Positions 34,211-45,658 of a DNA stretch of 64,000 nt are shown in pieces. How positions within the stretch are numbered: position 1 is the first letter of the stretch; each line of letters begins with the position of its first letter. The DNA comes from Gamarada debralockiae (lineage: Eukaryota; Ascomycota; Leotiomycetes; Helotiales; Hyphodiscaceae): positions 1 to 64,000 of the forward strand of contig NXFV01000473.1 in assembly GCA_002803225.1 (NCBI GenBank), written 5' to 3'. The notes below the pieces were generated by a model. That model was not told where the DNA came from. It was given only the letters and a program-made list of their open reading frames with translations, and did not search any database. Position numbers and translations under genes: made by a program.

Positions 34211-34592
34211 CAGGTACCTTATGCTATTCTAAATACGTAGTCGTTTTATAGGCGTATTATTTGGAATACCTTCAGAAACTTAGAATTGATCAATAGCTGC
34301 TGCGCCCCTTTTTACACAAATGACGCGCCTCATCATTCGTTTCTGTGGCCCGCATCAGTTTAGGAAGGATTTTGAACTATATCAAGGCATATAGATATGG
34401 CCAGCCACAAGTGCCAGCACTGCCTCTTCTTCTATTTCCTTCAGAAAATATAAGAAGTTGCACAGTCGACGAACTCTTATTCCTTCTTTTCAGTGTCTAG
34501 ACAGCAAGGAAAGCTTGATTCGAACTACTTGCCTTATTTATACCCTTTACTAATTTACGACTTTAATTGAACCTCCTTCCTTCCCATTCAAA

Positions 34593-35344
34593 ATGGGGTT
34601 TTTCACTTCGGCAGGCGTTAAGAAGGAGTGCGATAAGGCAGCCCAGATACTTAAAGGCTTCGTTAGTATGTATTATTCTACCAAGTCTTTTCCGTCCTCT
34701 AAATAATCGAGGCTCACACAACCGTAGGCAAAGGTAAAATACCCACAGAAGCTATCGCAAACGCGAAGGGCCTAGCGATTTTCACTGGTATCCGAGCCGG
34801 AATGTACCTTGCGGGCTCTGGTGGCTCGGGTGTCGTTGTCGCGCGACTTCCCGATGGGACGTGGTCGCCTCCGTCCGCCTTCTCGGTACGATCTGGAAGC
34901 ATCGGTCTCGTGTACGGTGTGGATGTGTACGACTGCGTATGCGTGCTTAACACGCAAGCCGCTGTAGAGGCTTACTCAAAGCCTGACATGAATCTTGGGG
35001 GAGCAGTCGCCCTCGCAGCGGGGCCTATAACTGGCACCGCCAATATGAAGGAAGTGAAGCCGGTTTGGACCTACACGAAATCAAGGGGTGTCTACGGTGG
35101 CTTGACAGTGGATGGCACTGTTATCAAGGAGAGATCCGACGCCAACGCTGACTTCTACGGGTTAGAGGTTACCACCGCACAGATCTTAAATGGTGAGATC
35201 CAACCTCAGAACGGAGCTAGTAAGTGGCCCGCAGGTGCGAAGCAGCTTACTGAGGTCCTCAAATTGGCCGAAGGTAAAGGCACCGACGCGAAGGTTCTCC
35301 AAGAGATCAGCACTGAACCGACACCAGGCGATTTGAAAGAATAA
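34593..35344 (+). CDS. Ysc84/SH3YL1-type lipid-binding domain protein
   Basis: Two exons, 34593-34665 and 34728-35344, joined over a 62-nt intron, giving 229 aa. The join produces SKGKIPTEAIANAKGLAIFT, the signature of the Ysc84 (DUF500) domain. It continues with AGSGGSGVVVARLPDGTWSP, RSGSIGLVYGVDVYDCVCVL and KSRGVYGGLTVDGTVIKE. In yeast and animals this domain binds phosphoinositides and actin at endocytic sites. Here it makes up the whole protein, with no SH3 domain, as in many fungal paralogues. No signal peptide or membrane helix. Frame and codon use are intact. Confidence 0.92.
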
Positions 35345-36325
35345 TGCGGATGAACAAGTTGGTGCCTGGGTTTGACCAAAATGGCCAGCGATCTCGAAGG
35401 CGATGGAGCTGTGTGTAAAGATTCTGTATAATGGGCAAGTTTTACTCGTCTGTAGAGATAGAATAAAGTTTCTGGTAGGGATTGCTGATACGAAACCTAT
35501 AATAAGGCACTATTTATATAGTGTTAGGCCTCCCTGCTGAATACTTGTCGTCCATTTTAATATCAGGAAGAGGGGGTTTCTTCCTACAGAAAATCACTTG
35601 ATTTCTCCTTCGTGTCATCCTAGCCTAGCGCTGTCACGGCACTACACAAAGGCCTCAAGAAGAGCATGATGGTATTTGCACTAAGATAAGAGAAAACTAA
35701 GCTAAGGAGAGAAGGAGAACTCTATAAAGAGCTCGAGCTTATATACAAGACTCTGTCAAGCCACGCTAGGTTAGCTGTGATAGCGCTAAGATCGAACCTG
35801 GGACTACGCTAATGTTAAACCCTGGCTCAACAAATGCGCCTCCTGGCTGTCTATCACACATTCGAGTATGTTTCTGGAGAACTCCATATATCCTGCAGCG
35901 CCCTTACTGTTGAAATGAGTAATCAGTGACTCTGGTTGTAAGCACCATGAGGCATGTGACGCATCACATGACTCAGAGATCACTTGAACAGTTTGACGTG
36001 TTCTATGAGTAATAGGGAGATTTCAGTCTATAAGTACAGGCTACTGTACTTGATTTGTCCATTAGTATCTTCGTAACCTTAATAATCCGACCATGTTTTC
36101 CTCGTTCTTGTTACTTCTCGTCTGTCACGTGACTGTGTTGCAATTCTTACTCCATTCCCGCCGAGTCCTTTATTGCCACTGACCAAAACTTGAAAGGAAG
36201 AATAGAAATAAATAATGTTGAAGAATAAATGTCGAGTATCGTCCCCTGTTTCTAGAATTCCGAGACTCACTTATCCGAAGGTTGGAGACTACAACCTTCT
36301 GCGCGAGCTGCTTCGTTAAGTGGAG
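35345..36325. other. Intergenic region, no gene
   Basis: AT-rich with many TAG/TAA strings and no recognisable ORF. It includes the 3' flanks of the convergent Ysc84-type and GH43 genes. Confidence 0.5.
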
Positions 36326-37404
36326 CTACGATGACAAAGTGGTGACAACCGGCCACCCATCACTCCCGAAATCCAATTTATTCCATCCAAACATCGCTGG
36401 AGTCCCAGTATCTGTTGAATCTTTGACTATAAAATCATCAGCATTTTCACCATCTCACACTTAAGCAGACTTACTGTAATGGTAGTAAAGCACCACACTC
36501 CCTCCATCAACACTCTTATCATAAATCACTCCTTGCCCACCTGGCGCATACACATTCCCATGACTGCCCAGCACCTCCGTCCCTCCATTCTGGCTCTTGC
36601 AATCCCTACCACTCTGATCGATGAACGGACCCGTCGGTGCATCCGCTCTGCATACCATGATCTTGTACTCGTTCCCAGGCGGGATCTTGTATCCCGGCTT
36701 GCAACAATTCCCGCTCGAGAAGAAAAGGTAGTAATACAACTTCCCAGCAGTCGGCCACATAAACTGATAACTCCCTTCAGAAGGATTGTCGCCTAGTGGG
36801 ACGCCGTGCGTTTGGTTGTACTCTATCTCATAGGGGGATCCTGAGACGGTCAAGGGGTCGGACATAGGGACTTGAAAGATGTCTTTCCAGAAGGAGCCAA
36901 AAGACAGGTAGTATGTTGGATTGGGAGTAGATGGGATGATGAGGAGGTTTGCATCGATCAGATTGTAGTCCGCTGATTCCGGGATAGAGAGATTGCCGTG
37001 ATCCTTCCAACTTCCGGCTGACATATCGGGTGATGTTGCGACGCTAATGTTGGAGTATAGATTGCTCCCAATTACTGTGTATTGATAGTACATGTAATAT
37101 GTTTTGTCGACATAATGCACATCGGGAGCCTGAAGATCGGATTAGTTGAGCCAAAGTGATTGTAAAGGGAACATACGCCTAAACTTGTATCACTAAGAGG
37201 ACCTGGTTGCGCAGTCCAAGGTCCATTCAGCGACTTCGAAGTTTGCAAAGTGTCTCCCGAACCGAATAAGAAATACGTTCCATCTGTGCTCTTCACAATA
37301 CTTGGATCATGGACTCCGCAAGTCCCAGAGCATGGCTCAGGATCTGGCCATTGAGCCACAACAAAAGCTGCTAGTAAAATTGTGATTAATGGTGCGAAAA
37401 ACAT
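36326..37404 (-). CDS. Secreted GH43 endo-1,5-alpha-L-arabinanase
   Basis: Three exons, 37404-37177, 37129-36475 and 36426-36326 (introns of 47 and 48 nt), giving 327 aa. Signal peptide about 1-17. The GH43 catalytic set is readable: the general base Asp33 in VHDPSIV, Asp79 in the second conserved block APDVHYV, the modulating Asp near 135 in NLIDANLL, and the acid Glu194 in NPSEGSYQFM. YYYLFFSSGNCC and GSHGNVYAPGGQGV are typical of fungal arabinanases. The short third exon restores the closing strand (GWNKLDFGSDGWPVV), without which the propeller would be truncated. It cleaves internal bonds of arabinan in plant cell walls and is therefore secreted. Confidence 0.9.
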
Positions 37405-38160
37405 GTTGCATGAAAATATAGAACTGCTTCAAAACAAATGAGCGACTTTGAAAAGACAGAATGATCATTTTATACTTTTCCCATCCTCCCATCCTTCCAT
37501 GAATCGATCATCATTATATCTCCAATCGCACCTCCAATCAGAGTTTCAGCCAGCACACAGCCTCGTGTCCCCATAAATTCACGCCACGAATCCACTCGGA
37601 ATTTCCTCCCAATGCCATGTCTCACCTCGAGAATCTTATGTAAGAACATTGGCGAAGCTGGCCGTCAGCCTTGAGGCTTCGTAAATTATTCAATGGAGGA
37701 TTGAAGGATACGAGCGAATGAATCAGAAGGAGCGTATTTTCAGGCGGCCGGTTAATCACTTCCCGTTTCGGCCGAGGAAAGGGGCGCATGCCGATGGCGA
37801 AATCCCGAGCTCTTGGCGCCTAAGAATTTAGTATCTGACACCCTGGGGAAGGCTGGTGAGGCACAAAGCAAAACTGCCAGGTTGGAAGGATTGCGATGGA
37901 CGTGCCTGGAGGTCATGATGTCACTGAGGTTGTGCCTGGAAACTTTCTGTAGGAGTTAGTTTCATGGTAAATGTTGAAGACCCGATGGGACAACTCCAAG
38001 TGGTGAACATCGCGAGGTCAAAGATCCTCTAAACTTTATCCTGAAATCATGTTAAGATGAACGACCTTCTGAGAAACTCCATGTGACGTGATCGATGTTG
38101 TCGAGCTCATGCCCTAACCTCAAGCTTGCCCAATTGAACCCCCTAAACGACCACCTACAC
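37405..38160. other. Intergenic region upstream of the arabinanase
   Basis: It holds the GH43 promoter. TTTATACTTTTCCC near 37470 (plus-strand reading) is AT-rich but no clear TATA element is claimed. No gene seen. Confidence 0.45.
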
Positions 38161-40913
38161 TCAATCAATACACAACACCTGTGTCTGATTCAAATGTCTA
38201 ACGCTATTTCTCCTTCTCATCTGAAACTGAAACCTGGCCGATAATCCAAAATGCTCGAATGATTCCCGCGGTGTCCTTCCATTCACGTACCCACACTTAA
38301 GCGTGATATCTCTCGCCCACGGGTTCTCTTGAGCAAAGGACGCGCAGTATTGTTGACAAAGGTCTCTCCCCTCTGGTGTGATTTCAAAGTTATCCAAATT
38401 CTCTTCGGGCTCTTCACCCTCTGGGTACTCGGGCCTTTTAGCGTTTTCGTAATATCGCCGTTCTTCATCATATTTGGATTCCTAAACGTAGCCAAGTTCT
38501 TCACTGACGAAATTTTCAACGCCGATTTGTACCATGCTGTTGTATTTTTGAAGCGCGGGCGAGGATTTATGGAGCCGCGCGTGGCGGTAAACCTCGATCT
38601 TGGGCGGGCGGTCTTCAGATGGTGGTTCAGTAATAACTCCAACGACAACCATTTTTCCAAGGAGGAAGCTGAGAGGATCCTTACTCGTATCTTCGCCCAG
38701 AGCATCCACCGGTTTGTGGAGTAGTATAGCCAGTTGCTCTCCAGCTTTCGGATCTTATTTCCGATCTTGATTCCAATACCCCTCAAGCATCTCGATAAAA
38801 TACCAAGTTTGATCTGCTTGGTCTTGCACATTGAGCCAACAGTCTGCAAATACGGCGTCAAAGCTTTCGTCGTACTTTAGTAAGTCAGGGTTAAAGAGGA
38901 AGGCAGGGACTTGGACCTCGAGCCCCTCTGGAGTGGGAAATCCGTCAACCCGCGGCTCCATCTCCTGCTCGAAATACCAATGTGGCGTGTCAATGTCACC
39001 CATGAACGATGCTGGAGCCCAGTGTAGACCGGGGCGAGTCAACTTTTCGCGTGCGGTAGAGAAGATCAACCCGACGGGGATGTCCTTGACTAGGGTCCAA
39101 AACTTTGGCATGCGCTCCTCGGGTGCGAGATCTGTTACGAGCTCCATGTCGAGCCCCATGTTGCAGAATAAACACAACGCTTCATCATAGATATCAGTCA
39201 CGGAACGCGCTTGCAGAGATTCCCGCATATCTCTTACGTCGGGATTTGGCCGGAATTTCTTGGGAGCGTCTGGGACTTTCCAGGGTGGTCCGGTATTATC
39301 TTCCCAATACTCCGTATCACATTGCTGCTGCGATACGTAATTAACATCTCATTCGTCATGCTCGAAACAGAGAGAGGTCCGTCCAGCTTCATGAATACAT
39401 GCTCTAGCGGGATGGCGCGGTCGGCGAACTTTCTCGGAGTCAGTGTTACTTGATCGGGAAAGAGGAGGAGTTCAATGGCTGTTCATAAGTTCTAAGACAT
39501 ACATTTACTCTCCAGACGTGTCTCCAAACTCATGATACCAATCGGAATAGGCAATTTCGCTGAGAGACATACCTGATACATGAGGGTCTTTGCCATGCGG
39601 CCCTCCTGGAACGTCCACAGGGGCCGTGACCAACTGCAGCATAGTACGCGAAACCATGTCTCCAGCGGAGATAGCTTACTGCTGTCTTGACTGTATAGAT
39701 ACGAGTCGAGAACGAGGACACTGGCTGCATCGGTGTAGGATTTCCGGAGACGATTCATAGCACGCAGCCAGAGATTGTGTGGCGTAATGGGAACACAGAG
39801 GGTATCGATCCAGAAAGGAATGCTGAGATCTTCGCTTTCTTTCTCTAGAGAGTTTACCATGTCCGAGATCCATTTGAGGGAACAGTTGGGTAGCTCGTTC
39901 GTACGAGGATTCCCGAGACCTTCCGCCAGACATGGGAGATGGCTACGAACTCCCCTGCTACGGATGGGACACCTGGGATGATTCGAAACTCTGGAGAACC
40001 TGAATCATTTTGGGTGTGAGTTTCTTGAATCAAAGGAATCTCACCTCCTTCCAAGATCTTTCGAACGCCTTCAATGCCTGAGAACAGCTTTGCAACGACA
40101 GTCATGCATGGCATGCCTCGTCTTGTACGCGTCATTCGTCATTAACCACACGCATAAATCTTTGGTACACTTCGAATGATCATGACCCGGCCTCGTAGGC
40201 TGCAAATTTCCCAGGAAATACAACGTCGCGGCCCCCTTGATTGTGAGATCAATACGATGCACGTCGAAAACCCACCACTCTTTCTCCAACATCTCATCCA
40301 ATATAAATTTTCCAATCGAAGGGTTCTGTGGCGTTCGCCAGGTCCCATCTCCTGATGGTATCATCATTGGGTCTCGGAATAGGTCGAACATTACTTGTTG
40401 GATGCTTTCAGCCAGCAATGCGATCGAGAACCAGATCCTTTCATCGACTGCGTCTCCAGGCTATACCTTTTTTGTGTTCTGAGCAACTTTCCCAGTGTGG
40501 ACTATCAACTTGCGCGTGTGCACCCACCAATCAGACTCGTCTGACGACTCGGGATCTTGTTGGTCCTCGACCTCTCTTGCCCATTTCTATAGACACTCAT
40601 CTAGAGGAGTCGTAGTGATAATAGAATGTCCGCTTTCGTTTGTCGTAATAAACTTTCTGATGTGGAAGAATTTTCCAAACGTGTCGTGAAGGAGGCCGAA
40701 GTAGAGGTAGTTCTGAATGAACGATTCCAGTTGGCTGTGGGACGGTTTCTCCCCGTCGACAAGGTATGCGATACCTGCAGGCGAGTAGAGAACGTGCCAT
40801 CCGTTTCGTTCCGGGTATTCAAGCATAGGACTTCCATCATATAGCACTGTACAGCGATATGGGACTTCGATTGGATCTAGAAGCGGTTCGCGTGGAAGGG
40901 GAAGGTGATCCAT
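38161..40913 (-). pseudogene. HET-domain protein pseudogene
   Basis: The ATG at 40913 (MDHLPLPREPLLDPIEVPYR) opens an N-terminal region cut by TAG at 40587-40589 and TAG at 40461-40463. The frame shifts near 40080 and 39930, in and around EFVAISHVW, the start of the HET domain. It then reads LGNPRTNELPNCSLKWISDM and PFWIDTLCVPI, then YTDAASVLVLDSYLY and WSRPLWTFQEGRMA, the conserved HET blocks. After an intron or shift it continues to TAA at 38755-38757, then another stop (TAG) before 38480, ending at 38161. Gene length (about 800-850 codons) is normal for the family. The stops are compatible with single C-to-T changes, but the frameshifts are not, so decay is mixed. Confidence 0.75.
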
Positions 40914-41626
40914 CTTGCTGTAGAAGATGCAAACAACAATACACGATAAGGACGGAATGAAATAAAAGCCGTCCGACAATAAGACGCGATCTTATAACTT
41001 CGAGATCATGTTTACTTAGAGCTGAGCAACTGAGTCTACCTTGCGTCGTTGAAGAGGACGGATAACCATTGGAGGCCTTGCGCTGGCATTTCCTCGTACA
41101 AGCTGACCACTAAGAAACTGTCTTGGTGTTCGACTACTGCAGGTTTACATATCACAGTCCTCGACATCAGATCAAACTCCTGCAAATGTTGAGAGGCTAG
41201 AATCCAATGGCAGATCGGGATTCTGCGAGAAAAGGATAGGATTCTTGAGATGATTTTGCGAAAGGCGGAAGGCCAAGCGAAATTTTTGCGACGTCGCCTT
41301 GTCCACCATCACCAAAGCGAGAGAGAGAGAGCATCAACAACGCATCTAGCACACCGATACAGCGATGCAGCGATACTGGTTGAGCACATGGGTGGCCGGC
41401 ACGGATTTCTCGAGTTGGCTGCACTGCAGCTGCGGCATTTAGGTTTGAAGATCAACTTCGCGGTAGGTCGGTCCCAGATGAGGACCCAACAATCGTCAGA
41501 AGCTGCGTTATCCAGTGTTATTGAAGAAAGGTAGGTATATCTCTTGATCAAGTATCCATCACTACTTATCTTATCCTTATCACTTCTATCTTCCTCAATA
41601 TACTCGAGCAGCAGAAATCTCTCACA
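40914..41626. other. Divergent spacer between HET and GST pseudogenes
   Basis: Both flanking genes point away from it. Contains a GA repeat near 41320 and an ORF of 94 codons (41250-41534) with no recognisable features. Confidence 0.45.
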
Positions 41627-42390
41627 ATGGCAGACAACAAGCCCACCTTCCACCACATGAACGTGCATCGTCCGGCTCCCCGGCTGCCCCTCCTACACCA
41701 CCCGTCACTAGGATTTACCAGAACTCCCAATCCCAGCACATCTTCTAGCTCCTCGAAGAACTCGGCATCGAATACACCCTCATCCTGCACTACCGCAACC
41801 CCCCCAACCACCCCAAAGCCCCTTCCGATCCCCACCCTCCCTCATCGAAACAGGTCCCTACGGAAAGGCACCCCTCCCCATAACAGGCGGCAAAGATGGG
41901 AATCGCTACATCCCCGAATCAAACGCCATTGCAACTTAACTCATCCGAACTTCGATACCGCAGACAAATTCGGGCTCGAGAACGGTGATTGGATCCGCGA
42001 CGAAGACCTAACTTCAATGTCACTCACAAACATGAATCGCGCGACGGGCTTCATGCTCATGTTGGATTTCGGCGCTATAAAGAATGGGGAGGGAATATTT
42101 GGGAAATGATTCGATAGTCCTGAGTTTGCGGGCTGAGCTTGCGGATTTGGAGTGGGAGTTGACAGGGTCCCAAAGGAGGGTCCTTTATGGGGGAGCACCC
42201 TGGCGGGGCGGATATCATGTTAGAGTATCCGATGAGTATGGTTAAGCATCGCATGTGGGCGGATTCGCCTACGGAGTTCCCGAAGTTGGATGCGTGGCTG
42301 CAGAGATGTTATGATAGACCTGCTTTTAAGAGGAGTTTGGAGAAGGGGAATGGGTATGATATCAGTAATTTTCCTAAAATTGCTAAATGA
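41627..42390 (+). pseudogene. Glutathione S-transferase pseudogene
   Basis: The ATG at 41627 is followed, in one frame, by NSQSQHIF, then TAG at 41746-41748 where the family has Trp, then LLEELGIEYTLILHYRNP. The next recognisable pieces are GPYGKAPLPITGGKDG and PESNAIAT, with a TAA, then in a shifted frame KFGLENGDWIRDEDLTSMSL and DFGAIKNGEGIFG. The C-terminal piece GGADIMLEYPM and PKLDAWLQRCYDRPAFKRSL ends intact at 42390. This order (thioredoxin-fold N-terminal half, helical C-terminal half) is that of a fungal cytosolic GST. At least two stops and two frame changes break it. Confidence 0.75.
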
Positions 42391-42621
42391 TAGGATATAA
42401 TAATAGAAATATGATGAACTTTAGGAGAACCAGCAAGGGCTGTTCAACTGTTCAAGGTGAGTATCAGCCTTGTTACGAGGCTGATCAAGACCCTTGTTGA
42501 TTTCCGGAGCTGCGCCGCGAAGGATGAAACAACGTTGTGGGCGGCAGCATCACCGCATCGCAAAGTTCCTTTCATTTTGATATTTTTTCCTTTCAGTACT
42601 TCTACTCACATCGAACTTAGC

Positions 42622-43167
42622 ATGGCTACCCAACCACCTACAGATCCATTTGGCTTATTGAGCCTCATATACCTCCCCATCTCGCTTCTAACCCTTCTCT
42701 TCGTTCTCCTCGCCCAAGATATCATAACCATCCCGTGCCTATCCTCAGTCGCCCACTTCCTCACCACGAGCCTGATACCTATCGTATCCCCACTTACACC
42801 TTTCATGGGTCCTCTGTACACGTTGTCCATCATTCGCATCTGGCGCCATCCTAAATCCAAACCAGATACTACTACCAAAGTCATCATGGGGGCAATGATT
42901 GCCCAGTATGTTCCTACAGCTTCGATTGCCGTCCGGAAAGCCTTGGACAATTGGAAGGGGAAGCTGGATTTTGGGGCAGCGTGGAAGGGCTGGGCTGAAT
43001 GCTTGTTCTTGATGGTGTTGGCTGTTGCGGAGGCGATGATGTGGACGTGGGATGTAGGACTCCGGGATGGATGTGTTGAGGAATGTTTGGGGAAGTGGGA
43101 TGAGGAAAGGAGCTTGGAGAAGGAGGCTGGAAACGATGCTCTGCTTGGTAATGACTTCAGGAGTTAA
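42622..43167 (+). CDS. Small multi-pass membrane protein
   Basis: A single exon of 181 aa from ATG 42622 (an in-frame upstream extension exists but lacks an ATG with good context). Hydrophobic segments: LIYLPISLLTLLFVLLAQDI, a long stretch around LSSVAHFLTTSLIPIVSPL, and WAECLFLMVLAVAEAMMW, then an acidic C-terminal tail. No signal cleavage site. The gene at 43884-44486 is a paralogue in opposite orientation, sharing TIP-L---AHFL and the W-WD-G motif before the charged tail. Function unknown. Intact in sequence. Confidence 0.65.
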   Translation: MATQPPTDPFGLLSLIYLPISLLTLLFVLLAQDIITIPCLSSVAHFLTTSLIPIVSPLTPFMGPLYTLSIIRIWRHPKSKPDTTTKVIMGAMIAQYVPTASIAVRKALDNWKGKLDFGAAWKGWAECLFLMVLAVAEAMMWTWDVGLRDGCVEECLGKWDEERSLEKEAGNDALLGNDFRS

Positions 43168-43883
43168 ATAAACAAGAGGACCGAAACCGAGAAACCCCAC
43201 TCTCTACTTGTTCCTAGTAAGGAGGTCCCTAAGTGTTCGACTAATCTATCTGTACATATTACCACATACCGCAAGTGTTCGAGGGTTCAAGACTTTGAAA
43301 TTAGAGCCCGGTACAGATGGATGACTGTCTTTGTTGTTCCAGTTATTCGTGAGCCGTAGATCAAAAAGTTAATCACGACTCTATCGAAAGTAGTGTATTG
43401 GTGGGAGTAGAGCCGTCTTATCTCGTTGGAAGACAGGTGGCAACGGACGAGAAATCGACGACGAGAATAGCAGAATGAACAACAGCGATAAGGGAGTCAA
43501 CAACGAGATCGACATTGACAAGAAGAAAAGAAAGTGCAGGAGGTAATGGAGGGCAGAGGTGGATGCTAAAAGTCATGCCTAACAGGAATAGATGGTAAGA
43601 TCTCAACCCGCCTTGAAAGAGTGTTGAACGTAGCCTGTCCTCTTCCTCCAGGTCTCTTCCGTTGTCTTAGAAAGAAAGAGAAGTGAGCACAGATTCTTTA
43701 TTTGAGTTCTCTCATAACGCGATGAATTTCATCATCTTCGGAGTATTCTATTTGGAGAACATGAACTCGACATGAGGAATGAGCCGCCTTGACCGACAAC
43801 CAGAATTTCATGACATCCATATCAGGTCAGAATCTCAATTCTACACATCCCTTCCCGTACTTTATGACCGTGTTGCCTTCTCA

Positions 43884-44486
43884 TCAGAACCCCCCATCGG
43901 CATTCCCCTGTGAAACCGCGTCGCCCTTCTCCATATTCTCAGCCTCAGCCTCTCTATTTCTCTCCCGTTCCTTCTTAATCGATTCTTCCGCCACAGCATC
44001 AACCCATTTCTGGACATACCCCGCATCCCAGTTCCATCCCCTCGATTCTCCCACAAGCACTCCAACCACCAGCACCGCCCCGACCCAACTTTTCGTACAC
44101 TCTCCTAATCCACAGACTCCTTCCTCCACAATACCCCAACCCATGAAGCCCTCTCCATTTCCCAATCGCTCAAACTGATACAAGGTTCCCAAATTTCCCA
44201 AAATCTGTGGCAATTCCTGAAAGATGATGCAGCAACCCTGGAATAGCCATTGCTTTCAACTCGGAAATGGACTGTGTTTGTAGAATTTGATGACGGTACC
44301 GACATAGAGCGGGATTATAAGAGGGATGAATGGCGAAATAAGTGTTTTGAGGAAGTGAGCGATGGGCGTGAGGTACGGGATTGTGAAGACATCGAGGGCG
44401 AGGAGGGTGAGGACGAAGATTGAGATGAAGATGAAGGCGTAGGAGAGGATTATGAGGGTTGTTTGGAGTTTCTTGGTTATTGGCAT
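43884..44486 (-). pseudogene. Paralogue of the small membrane protein, broken by one TGA
   Basis: One frame from ATG 44486 to 43884, interrupted only by TGA at 44256-44258. Before it: ILSYAFIFISIFVLTLLALD and FTIPYLTPIAHFLKTLISPF. After it: LPQILGNLGTLYQFERLG, WVGAVLVVGVLVG, WNWDAGYVQKWV and an acidic/basic tail. It aligns along its length with 42622-43167. The stop lies where the paralogue has a polar loop, so it could be a recent nonsense change (for example CGA to TGA). A short intron removing the stop is less likely because no good GT-AG pair flanks it. The two genes are tail to tail, 716 bp apart. Confidence 0.6.
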
Positions 44487-44783
44487 TATGGGTTTGTTTG
44501 GTAAAGCCTGTGGTTTGGTAGAATCCTTCTGGAAGAAGGTAATGGGGTTAGTTCAATCGAGAAGAGCGATTTGTTGGAGATAATGTGAAGGATGGAGATG
44601 GTCAGGTGGGTGGTGACCAATTAGTGCTGCCGGTAGTCGGGGTAGCAGAATCCTTCAAGGGGAACTATAACGATTGGCATTGACTAAAACACAAGACGCT
44701 CAGCCCCGCTCCGCCCTCTGCCGATATCTGAGGCAAGGGGGCCAAGCACTTAGAAGACTTTGGAAAAGGCAGAGAAGGGGGGC

Positions 44784-45658
44784 CTAGTTCAGACAGCTTT
44801 CAGAGTTTCGACCCTTGTAATCGTGGCCACTGTTCTTGATTGAGATGCCAACTCCGGTCTCTTCGGTGAGATTTGGTAGGCGTCGATGTAATATGGGGAG
44901 AGGATTCTTGGTAGCACTCTTCGCCCACCAATTCTGGGATTGGGTCCAAAGGTAGATTAAAGTCTTGGGGGCAACCTTGTGCAACTATCTGACAAGTAGC
45001 CCAGTTTGTCTAAGTTCTGGCAATATGGGTAAATGCAGGTATCGTTGGGGGCTCAGACATTCATAAACCGCTATAAGTAGCCTGCGATACATGTGTCCGT
45101 CGTATAATCAGCTTGAACTGTAGAGCATGCAGCGACATCAGGCACCTTTGTCGTGCCGCTGTAGTTGCCATAGCACGACTCTGTGCCACGACACAGTCGA
45201 CAGCCAACTGCCTGGTTCAATGCGGCCCACTGAGCAGGAGTTGGTTGGAGAACCAGTAGCGAGTGCCGCGACTTGCGAAGGTGTCCAAGCACAGAAGACT
45301 TGACTGGCGCTTCATTTTGAAATCCCTGAGCTTGAAATGGATGACATGGATCTCCACTGAATAAGATGATAACCAGGGAGATCTCAGAAAAGCTGGATGG
45401 AACCTGGCTTTACTTGAACTTGAGATTGTCTTAATTGCAGTTGTCTCAAGCCGCCACAACTACGTGGAAGTGGATTTTTTGCGTATGTCCACGATAGGAG
45501 CTCTGTGCTAGTGGCAGAAGCGACTTTCCTGGCCCCTCTAAAGAGCCTAGGCAGCCGAGGAAGAACGTGAAATATAAGCTTCTTTGACATAGGTAGACTT
45601 TCGGTTGAAGCACCAATGAGATGAGACGAAGGAAAGCCATGGGAGACTGGTGGGCCAA
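44784..45658 (-). pseudogene. FAD-linked oxidase (berberine-bridge-enzyme type) remnant
   Basis: Minus-strand pieces PTPAQWAALNQAVGCRL, VPDVAACSTVQADYTTDTC and finally GVGISIKNSGHDYKGRN match the N-terminal part of secreted fungal FAD-binding PCMH oxidases (processed N-terminus, then the loop with the GHDY-x-GR motif before the FAD-linking His/Cys region). They lie in different frames and stop at 44784, so the FAD-binding core and substrate domain are gone. A hydrophobic start (LRLISLVLQPKVYL) sits near 45640. This is a 5' remnant only. Confidence 0.55.

Noticed and set aside
36461..37120. Arabinanase ending at 36461 after YYHYSKSA
   Set aside because: That end reads through a GTAAGT donor. 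Splicing a 48-nt intron adds 33 codons that complete the conserved C-terminus.
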